Assembly: GCF_027942865.1 (NCBI RefSeq)
Contig: NC_134525.1
Coordinates: 20,645,657 to 20,709,656, forward strand
Direction of reading: 5' to 3'
Length of the DNA stretch: 64,000 bases
DNA from: Odontesthes bonariensis
Lineage: Eukaryota; Chordata; Actinopteri; Atheriniformes; Atherinopsidae
Shown: positions 37,652 through 49,800 of the stretch, one piece after another
How positions within the stretch are numbered: the stretch's first letter is position 1
Layout: each line of letters starts with the position of its first letter
Notes under the pieces: model-generated
Databases searched by the model: none
Seen by the model: the letters and a program-made list of their open reading frames with translations, nothing else
What the model was told of the DNA's origin: nothing
Position numbers and translations under genes: made by a program

Positions 37652-40600
37652 TGTATCACTGGATTTTATTTTATTCTTGCTTTACACACACACCCACATT
37701 CCCAGACTCCATTCATTTCTGTTCCTCCTCACACCCGTTGTTTTGATCCTTCATTCAGCGCATCAATAGAAACCTTCATCAAAATATTCACAGGCAGAGG
37801 AGCTGCCTGAAGTTCAGACAGGGACACCAAAAAAAAAGAGAAGAAAAACAAAAATGGCTGTAAGGCTGCATGGACACATTCTCCTGGAACAAAAGCTATT
37901 ATCTGAGAATAATTTGTCTCATATATGGAAGTGAGATTCAGGTGCAGGTGACCTCAACCCATCCATCTTTTAGGCTCTCAACTGCACCATGCAGGTCTTG
38001 CATCTGTCAAAACATAACACACGACAGTGTAAGTAATCAGCAAAGTGATATAAAGAAAATCTCCGTAGCAACTGCGGAAACTTTTAAAAAGGTGTCGAGC
38101 AAAAGTTTTTATCTCGCTGTGACTTTTCATGCTGTAAAAATGGAAGTGAGTGCAGGATAGATCAGGAAAGTATCAATGTCTACCTCTGCACACAAAAGAA
38201 CCCCATCCTGCTATGACCTCTCCTACCATCCTCCCCCTCCCCTACTGTGTCATTTACCCACAGTTTCTAAATGCTTCCTACGGCCAGAGTGGAATCTGCT
38301 CAGAGGTGCCTGGGCTTTGTGGCGGAAACATAATTAAAGTGGTGAAAGATGTAAAAGGTGAAGAATGGGGATGACATCAGGCCAATTTCACACTTGGCAC
38401 TCGAATGGCTACGTCCAAGCCAGGACTCTTGCCTCGCAACACAGATCAAAGCCCACTGTCAACGCACCAGTGCAGGAAAAAAAAAAGAGGCAAAAGGACA
38501 CCTAACTATGCTAATCCCCAGGACGAATATATTTTAATCTTGTTAGAATACAAGTTAATGCCGTGGCTCAGTGGCTGAACTTTTTTTGGTAAGAATAAGA
38601 GGTGGACAGAACTACTTTTACCTTTTCTACATGAGGTGCCTCTGTCTGGCACCGCCGGACAAACTGTGAGAGTCTGAACAAACTTTCTTTTGGGCAAACT
38701 TAGTGTATTATCAAGCCACATACTGTACAAGCAGCAGATAGTCACAGGCCACTGAAAAGGCAAGCAGTTTTCATTAAGAACAACGATGGGAGGGAAAAAA
38801 AGAAGCTAAACATGCAGTGGCTGTGTCAGTGACCTGATCTGAATCCCCACTAGGGCACCTAACAAGCAAAGGAAATGAGTATTTTGTGGACCGGTTTGTC
38901 CCCTCTCACATTGAGCCCTCCTTTCTCAAAAGCACCTTGGTAACCCTTGATCTCTCATGTATGGAAAGTCAGGGCGCTGGGGCCTGCAGAAGTTGACTAG
39001 GCAGACAATAGCATGTGGATGCTTTCTGCTAAAGTCACACCCAGGCAACTCTCATTTCACACACCGTGTTTGAGTGACCCTTGAAAAAAAGATGCAAGAC
39101 TTTTAAGCACAAATTCTTTCCGTTCATTTGGAGGAAATCCTGGAAAATAAGAAAAAAACCCACGACTTATTCACATTTCTTCCAGAATGCTGCTTCCATA
39201 TTCTATTTCTAGAAGGTTTTTTTTCTGCTCAGTAACTAGAATTAGTGGATTACATTTCCCAAAGTTGTTTATAATGGTGCTGCTGCTCCAAAGTGGCTGA
39301 TTGGTTGATGAAAACAGATTAGACTGTTTTGGACAAAATGTAGAAACAATTAAAGGATGAACGACTGAAGGAAATATCTTAGAGGTAGCTTTTGTAGGTT
39401 CAGAAAAAAAAAAAAAAAAAATAGCTGACGCGTTTGATTTGATCACAAAAGTTGCACCATTTGTTTTGTTTACACTTTAAGTCATGATGTATTTATGGAC
39501 TGTATCTGAACATTTGTGATGTTTTTTAGGAAAATTCTTCTCCGATACTCTGAACACAGAGACAACGGATCACAACAGGCCCTTTAAATACTCTAAAATC
39601 TAACCCTAACATTTAAAATGACGTCTTGATTTTAGTGGGATGATTTGGCAAGTGGAAGTGGAGCATATTCAAAGAACAAACTAATAAAATCTTTATTTCT
39701 AATGCATGCAATGTCTCCAGATTTTCAATTTCAAGATATTTGCTCATGGACGAGCAGCAACCATGACTTTTGTTTCAAAATCAATAAACAGCTTGCTTAT
39801 AATTTTCATGAGTCGATCAAATTCCTTGCGGACGAATACAGAAAAACGTGTTTCATCCAGAAAAGAGCCCAAAAGTCTAAATATATTCATCATACTTATT
39901 CGACAAAAAAGAAAGAAAAAAGAAGAAGCATTTTCCAATTTCAAATTTCTGGATCACTTTAGTTTAAAGCAAGTTTTGTTCAGGGCTGATTAGATTCCTT
40001 CCAATGAGAAATTACGATGAATGAGTTACATTTTCAAAACTTTCTCATTCTAATCATAGTATCAGTGTAGGTTAGATCACCTTCACATACTGTAACACAT
40101 GGAGTTGTGTGGGATTTTTCTGTCATTTAGCCTTAGATCCTGTTGTTCAACTATTCTTATGAAAGGTTTTCATAATTTCCAGCTACAATTTGCTGGTCTT
40201 CAAATTATACTTGAGGTTTTTGTGGTGGCTCCTTTGCAGTGCAACAGTGAATATTCGTCCGATCTATTCTATAGTGGATACCTGCATCAAAACAAGACCT
40301 GTGTCATACAGAAGCTTTTAAAACAAGCTCGATTTTCATATATAAACATACACATTACATCCTGACCGGAGATTGGGTGTTCTGTGCTGTATCCGATGCA
40401 CTGAAGTGAGAAATGTTGAACAGCGACCAAAAATCAGTGTGCGTTTCAAACATGTTTGTAACAACTATCAAAAAGCTAGAAGTAAAACATTCAGTCCCTT
40501 TGTGGGACAAGTAAACACAAAGCTGTCAGGTATCGATTTTTTTATGTGATGTGCTGCATTATTGTATCATAATTCACAAGTTGAGGGAGTCTAAGAAACA

Positions 40601-40890
40601 AAATACAGATCTTTTGAACAGATTGATTGGATCTTACATCACATTTCCTTACACATACCAAATAAAGATGTACAGTGTACAGTCATGCCAGTTCTGGCCC
40701 TTTTTACTGAGTTTTTGTTGCTTGCTGACACACAGCTAGACAGGGTCAAGGATACTTCTGACTCACCTCAGGCCCCCTGCTTTCCCTAAGGACTGGCCTG
40801 TCACTCACTTTGTGGTTACGGATCATGGCTGACAGAGGCACAAAGTGAGAGCTCGATGCTGCATCAACAGCAGCAACATCATCACCAAAA
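37510..40890. other. intergenic region downstream of en2
   Basis: No gene is recognised. About 38770-39065 is a non-repetitive island (CAGTGACCTGATCTGAATCC, TTGTGGACCGGTTTGTCCCC, CACCTTGGTAACCCTTGATC) that could be regulatory. About 38200-38370 is another weaker one. Confidence 0.45.
37622..37650 (+). repeat. compound CT/AC microsatellite
   Basis: A TC dinucleotide run switching directly to an AC run. Confidence 0.9.
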
Positions 40891-40897
40891 CACATCC

Positions 40898-41128
40898 TTA
40901 GCGTGACATCTTCCTTCTAGTCCACCACCAGCTTTCTGCACTGTGGAAAGGAAGAAAAACACATTTACACACCAAGAGCCAATAATAAAGTGTCATTCAG
41001 CTTGAGGAGGAAGAGCTAAAAATAAAAATAAAAAAAAAGAAAGAGGATGTTTACCTTAAAATTCCACACACTGCTGGGTTGTATGTGGGATGCCTCACAA
41101 TAGAGTTGTTAGGAAGAGGCATCCAGTC
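40898..41128 (-). other. possible minus-strand exon pair, gene unidentified
   Basis: On the minus strand, TTTTGAACCTTTGCAG precedes a 74 nt candidate exon (41055-41128) that ends in TTTTAAG before GTAAAC. Only one frame is open, reading DWMPLPNNSIVRHPTYNPAV and then CGIL. The next acceptor TTTCCACAG sits at 40941; joining in phase gives 14 more residues and a stop at 40898-40900. Splice sites are good, but I recognise no protein and the final peptide is unconvincing. It could be a noncoding transcript. Confidence 0.3.
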
Positions 41129-43202
41129 CTGCAAAGGTTCAAAATGATGAGGCATGATACTTAATTTCAGCTGGATATACACATCTTAGCTCTGTGAGCC
41201 ACATTAAAAGGGACTAGAGATCACTAAAACAGTGTTGGGTTAGTGTAGCGTATACCCTTTAATTGGTATTAGTTAGATTACTTAATAAGCAAATATATAG
41301 AGCCATCTGACTAAGAGCAAACAGTTCCAATAATAACTGATCATTGTGTTTTGTTCTTTTGCATAAAAAAATATGGATGCTGAAATACTGTATCTTAACA
41401 GTCGAGAATGCAAAGGATACTGTGGCTAATGCACACAACCTAAACTAAGTCAAAAAACACACACATACATATATATGGAATATGAATAATTCAGATTCTC
41501 CACATTTTCTGTGATACAAAGCAGGAAATTATGCGATAATCAGTATCTCTGAGCAACTAAACCAACCTTTATCAAATCAGTTTCACAATTTAATGACAGC
41601 TAGCCTAAGAGCTGGATGAAGAGTTAAAAAAACATGAGTAGAAAAAAGGTAACAATGATTACCAAAATACATATATTTTTATAGATTTGTTCCTTTTGAA
41701 TGCATTTGCATGTGAAACAAGTTGAGGCTTTATGTTAGGTTTCTACTTTTTAATCCGTTTCACATTAAAGAAGAATAAGGATTCAGTTGCAAGTTCATTA
41801 GGAACACCATACACTATATTATACTTCGGACATTATAGCAACATCATTTAAAAGTTAAAATTGTGCTGAATTCCTCAGTTGGTGTGTTATGGGAGTATGA
41901 ACGTATATGCATGTGCATGCTCATGCAGAAGTATTCTATTACTTAGTATCCAAATATTAGATGGTAGTTTTTGTGACATTAATATTTTAGTTCCCGCCCC
42001 CATCTTCCTCAAAGAAAGAAAAAAGAAAAAAAAAAAAGACAGACAAACAGAAAAGGAAAAAAAAAGCTTACCCAACACTGTTGATAAAATCACCTCAAAT
42101 GGTCAAATGATTTGTTGATTTGTTCTGGTCCTTGTCTTGTGTTTTGCAGCGATTGTGAGTTATTACATATTACGTTTTGGTTCTTTTTTAATGTTGTGTG
42201 TACAATTGAAATTGCGATGTTACAATTTTGAAAGTAATTTATAACCTGTTAGCATATTTTGTCCCAATATCAATCTTTTAGTGGATAGCAGGAAGAATAG
42301 CTGCAATGCCGAGGCGAACAGGAATTCAAATGAACTAAACCGGACTAAAACTGCCGTACGACAAATCCCACGTCATGTTCAGTTTGGGTTCAAACTATCG
42401 TAGAAAGGTAGTGTTCGGCTGTGTGATTACTTCAGATGATGGCGATAGTGATGCTGTTTAAAACAAAGGCCAAAATGACAAACATGTTAAGGTATGACGC
42501 AGTGCAACATGACCATGCCTTGGCAGCTTTATCAGCTTAAAGAAAAACTGAATAGAATCAAAGCCAGGATAACATATACAGCCATCTTATTTTATAACCA
42601 ACATGAAGGCGAGATTCATAGCATGGCGGGTGTATTAGACTGCATCACTTTTATGGCAGTACTCCTACTGAGTCAGCAGTTGCATGAAGACATACTACAA
42701 TAAATAATGGCTTTAACGGATGTCGGCTAAATCTATACAAAAGAAGTTAGCTATTTACTCATTTCAGCCATTTTTTTTAAACTTCTCTAGATATAACCCT
42801 GTACTCAGATGGTCAAATATACCTAAATTAATCCAGGGCTAAGTTGGCATACGAGACGAGCTACAGCTCAGTCGACCGTGCCTTAGCTCGCAGTAGTGGG
42901 CGTTTCCCCCCTTTCTCCCTCTCACTCATTTTGCTGCATGCTGCCATTTTAACTGCTCCTGAGTGGCAGGCAAGAGGGCGGGGTTGATACTGGCGGAGGC
43001 CATGATGGTGAAATCACTACACCCACTCCTGAAGTGTAGATTCATCATCAAATAAAGGTTCTGCATTAGTCTATATTGTCATTCTGGCAAAACCAAGGAC
43101 ATGAGCGGATGAGGAAATCACTGTCAGCATAGGGTAAACATTTCAACTGAAGAACAAAGTTATTACTCTTTTACAAATCAAGTGAGAAGAGAAATTTTGA
43201 AA

Positions 43203-43210
<8 letters not shown>

Positions 43211-43267
<57 letters not shown>
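43211..43267 (+). repeat. AT microsatellite
   Basis: About 28 AT units following a run of A. Confidence 0.98.
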
Positions 43268-43269
<2 letters not shown>

Positions 43270-43669
43270 ATCACGCTGATTATTTGTGCAGACTTATATA
43301 AAAATACCAAACTCATCTGATTGGTGAGAATACTACATTTTGCCATGTTTTCTGCCTCTTTCTTTTACATTGGTAAAAAGTGTGAGCTCTGAATGTTTTA
43401 TGAAAAAAAGCACGTTCACAAAAGCCTGTTCTGCTGCATCTTGCTTCCATCAACCAAAAAATAAAATCACAGTCTGATAAAGAATAAAACTGAGTAAAAA
43501 AATGCAGAGATTTCCTCATCAAGACATAAAACACAATTCAAAAAGCCGAGCTCTGCTCAGAATCTGTTTAAAAGCAGTGAGTTGGGCATTTTTCTTGCTT
43601 TTGCCTTTCAAATTGTTTGTCGACTACAACATGAGAAGATGACAGAAACCAAATTCAGAAGTTACTTAC

Positions 43670-43744
43670 TGTGCACGAGAAACGTAATGCCCATAAAGTG
43701 CATTCAGCTGGATCACAATTTGACCTCCTCTGATGTCTTGTATC
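43670..43744 (-). other. possible minus-strand exon, gene unidentified
   Basis: On the minus strand, GATGATTTCAATTAG precedes 75 nt ending before a strong donor GTAAGTAA. The single open frame reads IQDIRGGQIVIQLNALYGHY and then VSRA. Its phase does not fit the candidate exon at 41055-41128. It would fit the exon at 55193-55254 (split codon TG plus G), so an alternative 3' end of that gene is conceivable. Weak evidence. Confidence 0.3.
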
Positions 43745-44026
43745 CTAATTGAAATCATCAAGTGGGACAATCACTGAAATAAAGAAAAAGATTTGCCAGT
43801 AAATTCATCCCCGCGGTCTCTCAAAGCAGCATGTTTTTAATGTGGGTCACATCCATTCGCTGCTTTATTTCGCCACCTCCAACCCTGAAAATTAAAGAGA
43901 AAAAAATGCCTTCCCCTAGATGACCAGAGTAGCTTCTACCCAACTATATTTGAGGTCAAAGTTCATTAAATCCCCTTGGTAACACCACAGCAACAAGAAA
44001 CAACGATGTCTAGACAGGTCATGGTG

Positions 44027-44061
44027 CCCCCCCCCCCCCCCCCCCCCCCTCCCCCCTCCCC
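44027..44061 (+). repeat. poly(C) tract
   Basis: A run of 23 C followed by CT-interrupted C blocks. It is prone to length error in assembly. Confidence 0.95.
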
Positions 44062-46579
44062 TCTTCTCAGCAATGCCACCCCACCTCCCTGTGGTTCCTT
44101 CCGGAAGGAGGTGTCAGCAGCAGCCAAGTACAGGGTAAACAGGGCAGGGTGGGGGGGTGGCCTTTGGCCCGCATGGGGTCGGATCAGCACCTCCACCCTC
44201 CACTGATCAAAGATGAGTATCCTCCATGCCAGGGCCTTGGTCAAAGGGGGCAGGGTTGGGAGATGAACTCTGAGTTTCTGTAATCTAGACGTGTCCAGAT
44301 CCGATTGTCTTCTTTCACGGCCCAAAATGGACCCTTCCGGTGCTGCTGATTACATTAGGGAGGACAACCTCTTTTCACAGGGGCACCCAGACAAAAGAGG
44401 CGCTTCCGTGCCCCTCGCCATCTGGTCCCAAAATAACAGAAAAGGTCCCAGGGAAGGGGAAAAAAAAAGAAAAAAAAAAAAAAAAAGAAAAAAAAAAGCC
44501 CAGCCAGCACACAGACTTAAATGAAAGGAACACTGTTTGAATAGATGGGATGCTTGGACAGATAAGCAAACATACAGTAAAGCCTCACATTTACAGAGAG
44601 ATTGGAACCCAATCTACATCTGCAAATAAAGCTGTGTACGTTAGCTCTGTGATGAGTAGGCCTGCAAATTGAGAACTCTGCCAGACATACATATATACAT
44701 GCATCATTATTATTGCAAGCCATCAATGCCCAGTGGCTCTTCATCAGCTTGAACTAATCTATGTCGTACCATTCAGGACCACGTTTAAAGATTTGGATGG
44801 AAATTAGATAAAAGGCACTAAAATGTGCGACGGTTCAGAGTTCCTAAAACAATGCAGTCAATAGAAATTAAGCAAAATAATTCAACATGTAGTACATTAG
44901 CCATAACTAGGGCTGAGAGAGCCAGTGCATGGAGTAGCCAAAGGGATTTTCAACACATTATGTTGATTGGCAATTGATTTCCAGCCTTAAATAATGCACA
45001 CTGTATGTTTGCCATATCCCTGGTGGTTACTCTGCAACTTGTGTGCCTGTTTATGATGTGCATGTCATTAGGACTTCTTACTATAAGTGTGACAGTTTCT
45101 ATATATTTTATATATTCATCTATCTTATTTTTAATACTGATGAAACTGTTCTTCAGCAATAGAGTATTTAGTCCTTCTCCAGGTCAGGTTTCCTTGAAAA
45201 CTACACTGAATCCAAGTGCTGAGCAAAGAAGAGATACAAACTGGAATTCTCCAGCCTCATTTTTGATATTCTCACAGGGTTACTTCAGATTTGGGGTCCT
45301 TTATGGAAAAAGAAGAGCCTGGGTTTAGAATGGCATTACATTGTTGAGGTTATCAGCCAAATGCAAATCTTTGCCGTCAATCACTTTTCATTTGTTAAGT
45401 TTTTCAAAATCCAACTTGAGATGATTCTAAAGCACTTAATGATTTTATCTCTAAAAGCCTAAAATTTGTTAATCTTAGGAAACTACCGACTGAGGACTCC
45501 TCATTACAGTCTCTTGGAGATTATGTCAAATTCAAAATCCTGTATGTCTTTGTTCAGACTGCAATAATGTGGTCCGCTGACTTGAGTGGGCTCGTTTGAA
45601 AGGTTTGCAGGTTAAACAGGGAGGGAGGCACTTCAGGTAAGTAACCCTGTGTTATACTGTCACACGATGTATAACCTGGGACTTCTAGAGCTCTGTTTAG
45701 TTGATACTGATTATATGCTCTGTTATGCATGGTCTGTTTTTGTCTCCATTTGAGCCCAGGGAAATTTGGTAAATAAACTACCTCATTAGCAGAAAAGGTG
45801 ATGATGTCCTTGATCTTGAATGGTTCTGTCAAGAGAAAGCTGAACATAAAGGACTGAGGGATAAAGTCAGATGAAGTAACTTTGTTCGTATTGTCTGCCA
45901 TGCAGCTCTCAACATACACATGAAGTTCTTAAATGGTGTAAGTCATGGAACTGTGCTGGGTACAAAAAAAAAAAAAAAAAAAATACAAAATGTGTAATTA
46001 GTGCAAATCCCTGAGCAACTCAACCCTGAGACTTGAGACACTAACCATCGGCCATCGCTGTGATCAGCTGTCATCTTTTGAAACTCTGCCCATACTTGTA
46101 GATAGCAGGGCTAAGGTTATACGTTAAACCAACTCAGACAAGGAATTTTATTCTAAATAAATGCACAAATTGAGGGTTTTAGATGAACCTGTCAATCCAA
46201 CTTTAACTGTAGGAGACGGGGATTTGGGAGATTTGATTAAACAGTACTGCAGAAACAAAATTTTTAATGAATCATGGCACATTTGCATATTGTTGGTACA
46301 ACTAGGCCACGCAGAATTTCCAAGGCAAAACCCAAAGATGGGTTTTTAATGAAGTTTCTTGTTAGCTTTACTTGCACACCCGAGACACTCTGCTAAGATG
46401 AATTGATTGTAATGAAATTTCATGCAACTTTGAATTTTATTTCTTAATGCCTCAGAGTATACAGTACACCAAGTCTTACATAAGGAAAGAATGATATGTA
46501 GTTAAAGGGCAAACACAGCAATAAAGCGAATCATTTACAAAGTACCTGTTCATTTTCAATAGGTTCAAATTTGACTCTT

Positions 46580-46585
46580 TTTATT
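46580..46585 (-). terminator. candidate polyadenylation signal of the unidentified minus-strand gene
   Basis: TTTATT on the plus strand is AATAAA on the minus strand, about 290 bp beyond the stop codon at 46871-46873. Confidence 0.4.
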
Positions 46586-46870
46586 CCTTTTTCCCCTTTT
46601 TTGTTTTTAACAGAAAGTCCAAATAAATCACATATAGGCCACAAAGTCCACTATTTTTAATAGCCAAATAAAATAAAAAAAAAAAAAAAAATCAATAATA
46701 AATAATCATTTCATCTAGTCCTAAATGGTCAGAAGGCACAGATACACAAAATAAATTGAATGCAAATGACTCGTTTCTGGTGGGATTCTTGACAGCTACA
46801 TCCTGAGTGGATTGGAAATTACCGTCTGTGTCTTAAAAGACCTACTTCAAGACATGACAACAAGCTCCTC

Positions 46871-49800
46871 TCATCCCTGCTGTGATGCGGCAACATCTTG
46901 CAAGTACTTTACATCTGATATGTTCATCTGTGTCATTTCCACGGGACGCAGTTTCTCTCCAAACAATATAGAAAGAACAAACTGATCAGGTGAGGTGCCG
47001 TGATCTTGCTGCAGTTTCTGTAGAAAGCTCAAAAGGAAAAAAAGATAGATATTTTACAATGTAGCATAAAAGTATGAGTAAAGCCTAGCTGTTCTGAATT
47101 ACATTCAGACCAGAGTCAGACTGTCAGTTGCCAGAAACGCAAGTGTAATGATGACGCCTATTTTCACTAGGTTTGGTTCCTTCAGTGTGTCAATGTTAAA
47201 CCTTTAAGACACTCACACAAACTCAAGCGGCCAACTTTGTTCGTCTTTGTTTACTCGAGGAGTACTTTTTGGCCTTGCAATTATTGATAGAAAAAAAGGG
47301 TCTATGTAGGAGAAGAGAATACCGAACTAAAGAACAGCTAAAGCCAGAATGTTTGCGGAGTTCGTTTGGTTTTTAGTTGAGTGTGCTGCAAGATCATAGC
47401 AATATAAAGACACTGTTGAATCATAAGAACACAAAATATTACATTAAATGCGTGGGAGTCTGACAGCTCTAGAAAACATCTAAATGTGTTTGAACTTCCT
47501 CTACTGGTGGAATACCAGCATGGATGTTAGAACCTTGTTTTCTATACGCTCAGGTGATTTCACTGCTCTTATATTCATGAACTGCTTTGCATGATTTTTT
47601 TCTTCTGCTCGGAAAAACTGGCAGTGTAAGGATTCACATGCAGCCACAGCCAGAAGTGAAGCAAACTCCTCATATAGTATGCACATGATCACACACCTGC
47701 TGTCTATTCCCCCCCCAAAAAATCTCACATTTTAAGAAAAGACAAAAGCGAGAAAACCAAAAGCTCCTCCACCTGCGGATCAAAATAAAACACCTGACGG
47801 ATACCTTGCAGTTAATCACACATGTTGAATACTTCTACAGCATAAAGAAACAAAGACTGTATTTCTAGAACTTTTTCTCCAGTACTCTGCCTTAAGCCTT
47901 TCTAAACTTCACTGAAGATAGTAACAGCCATCAAGAGAGTTTGCTTACTTTTGTGGTTGCTAAATATTTCCTCAACGACACAATCTTTAAAGTTGTACGC
48001 TAATCGTTAATTAATGAGTAAAGCGAACCTAAATAACAGCAGCATTGCAGTCCAACCCATCCCAGATTTGTTGCATGTGTGTCTGCTGGGGGTTGCACAG
48101 GATTGGCAGACACCAGCTCGATATCACAGCAGTGGGATATGTGAAGTGAGTGTGACATATAGAGGGCAGGTGGTGCCAGTCATGTGGATACATCAGCATA
48201 GTCCCAATCTGTAGTGTCTGAACTCCATAATTAGTTATTTTTCTTTAGCAGTCTCCAAATTATGTCATCAGGCCTTACAGAGTCCTCATTATTCACTGCA
48301 GCAAACAAACTGCAAATAGCACTCAATCCTATGGAGACCTGAGAAATGCATTCCAGGGAGGGACTTGAATTGCTGTGTGAAACCAACAAGAACCAACATG
48401 ACACCTGGCGTTTTACAGCTAAAGTGGGTTGTTGCACACTGCTGAGCACAATGGTGAGACATGCTTCTTAATTGTACGGGTTCTGAGCATACGGAGAGAG
48501 GAAGAAAACATCACGGCTCGTCTATAAAGGGCTGAACCTTTTTTTCTTTTCTTTTGTCTTTAAGATATCGACGTAGTGAAAACATGGCTCGGGCATTATC
48601 AGGGCTCATCTGCCCCTAATTGCCAGTGTAAAGAAATGTCCAAAAGCTTTCAATAGCATAAAATATCAGAGAAAAATCCAAAAAGAAAAAAAATGATTAC
48701 GTTGAAAAAAAATAAAAATAAAAAATAAACCTTTAAAAGATGTTAAATTGGCACAAGTCACATAACTATGTTCTCTTTGGGGCAACAACTGCAATCAGTG
48801 GTGCTTTGCTGTCATGTTGGAGGTGTGGGGAAATATTCACAACAATCTGTTCAGATTCTAAAGCATTTGGGTCAAAGACATTCATTGTGATGTGCAAGGT
48901 GAATAAAAAACTTTAGGTGCACCAAAGGCAGACAGGTCTTAAATCTGAATTTTTTAGACTAAACATAGACAAGCTGAACATAATCTTACTATTTGGTAAA
49001 ATGATTTCTTGTTGAATCTTTTCAAGGTATGTGAATGTAAAAGAAGCTTGTTTAAAAATGGGGGGAAAAAAAACAACAAAAAAAAACCCCACAGAATCGA
49101 GCTAAAATAGTACACAAGATGTAATGACAACTTTCAGTAAAATTCTAAGTATTCTTTCATTTCCTCTTCATTTCTAAACTTAAAATATCTGTCAGTAACC
49201 ACATCAAAGTCACAACATTACAAACTGTTTTGAGTTTTTGGGACAATGTAATTTGAAAAGAGAATGCACGGATCCAAAAAAAAAAAAAACAACAACTCAG
49301 TTCTTTAGTATCAAATACAAAAGTGAACTACCACTTGTAGCTGTTCTTAAAAAGAAAAACAATACTTTATAATGAGCAACTATAACAAATAATGCAAAAG
49401 TTTAATGTTCACGAATGAGCAACAAACACTAGTAACTTTTGACTGTAAAGGTAATCAGTTGTTCACAGGCTCTCCACTATGATACGTGGAGTTAAGACAA
49501 ACAATTCCAAATAAATAGGATCATATAAGCCAAAGCTTTTTGTTGCAAAGCTTGTGAATTGGTGTTACAGCTGGCACCTTGGAAATCGTACGGTGTGTAC
49601 CTTTTCATAAAGGTGACATGTGCCCTGACTTAAAGCCTGCACAAACATTTTAAAGAGGATAATTAGTTCACAGTTAAAGGCAGCAATCATCCAGTGATGA
49701 GGATAAAAGGGCTCAAAGGAAAACGATCTGGAAATGGGCTGGTACCATTCACATCACAGTCGGATTCCAGAGGTTATATGCTAAGTCCTGTTAAGAGCCT

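Larger units (their letters stand above)
41130..46500. other. intergenic region with simple repeats and weak exon candidates
   Basis: Apart from the separately listed tracts and exon candidate, no gene is secure. About 43800-44400 is GC-richer and non-repetitive outside the C tract (CCGCGGTCTCTCAAAGCAGC, GGGTCACATCCATTCGCTGC, GGCCCAAAATGGACCCTTCC) and may contain regulatory DNA. Poly(A)-type tracts lie at about 44460-44497. Confidence 0.4.

Noticed and set aside
37285..37810. Frames with long SLSLSL or REREREr stretches
   Set aside because: They are translations of the GA microsatellite.
45554..45919. 121-codon minus-strand open frame
   Set aside because: It has somewhat protein-like composition, but no clear acceptor-donor pair, no phase link to neighbours and no recognisable domain. 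Kept out as a probable chance frame.
48231..48449. Minus-strand frame with VSIGLSAICSLFAAV after a CTCAG acceptor
   Set aside because: The polypyrimidine tract is weak and no upstream exon can be linked; mentioned only as a possible alternative terminal exon.
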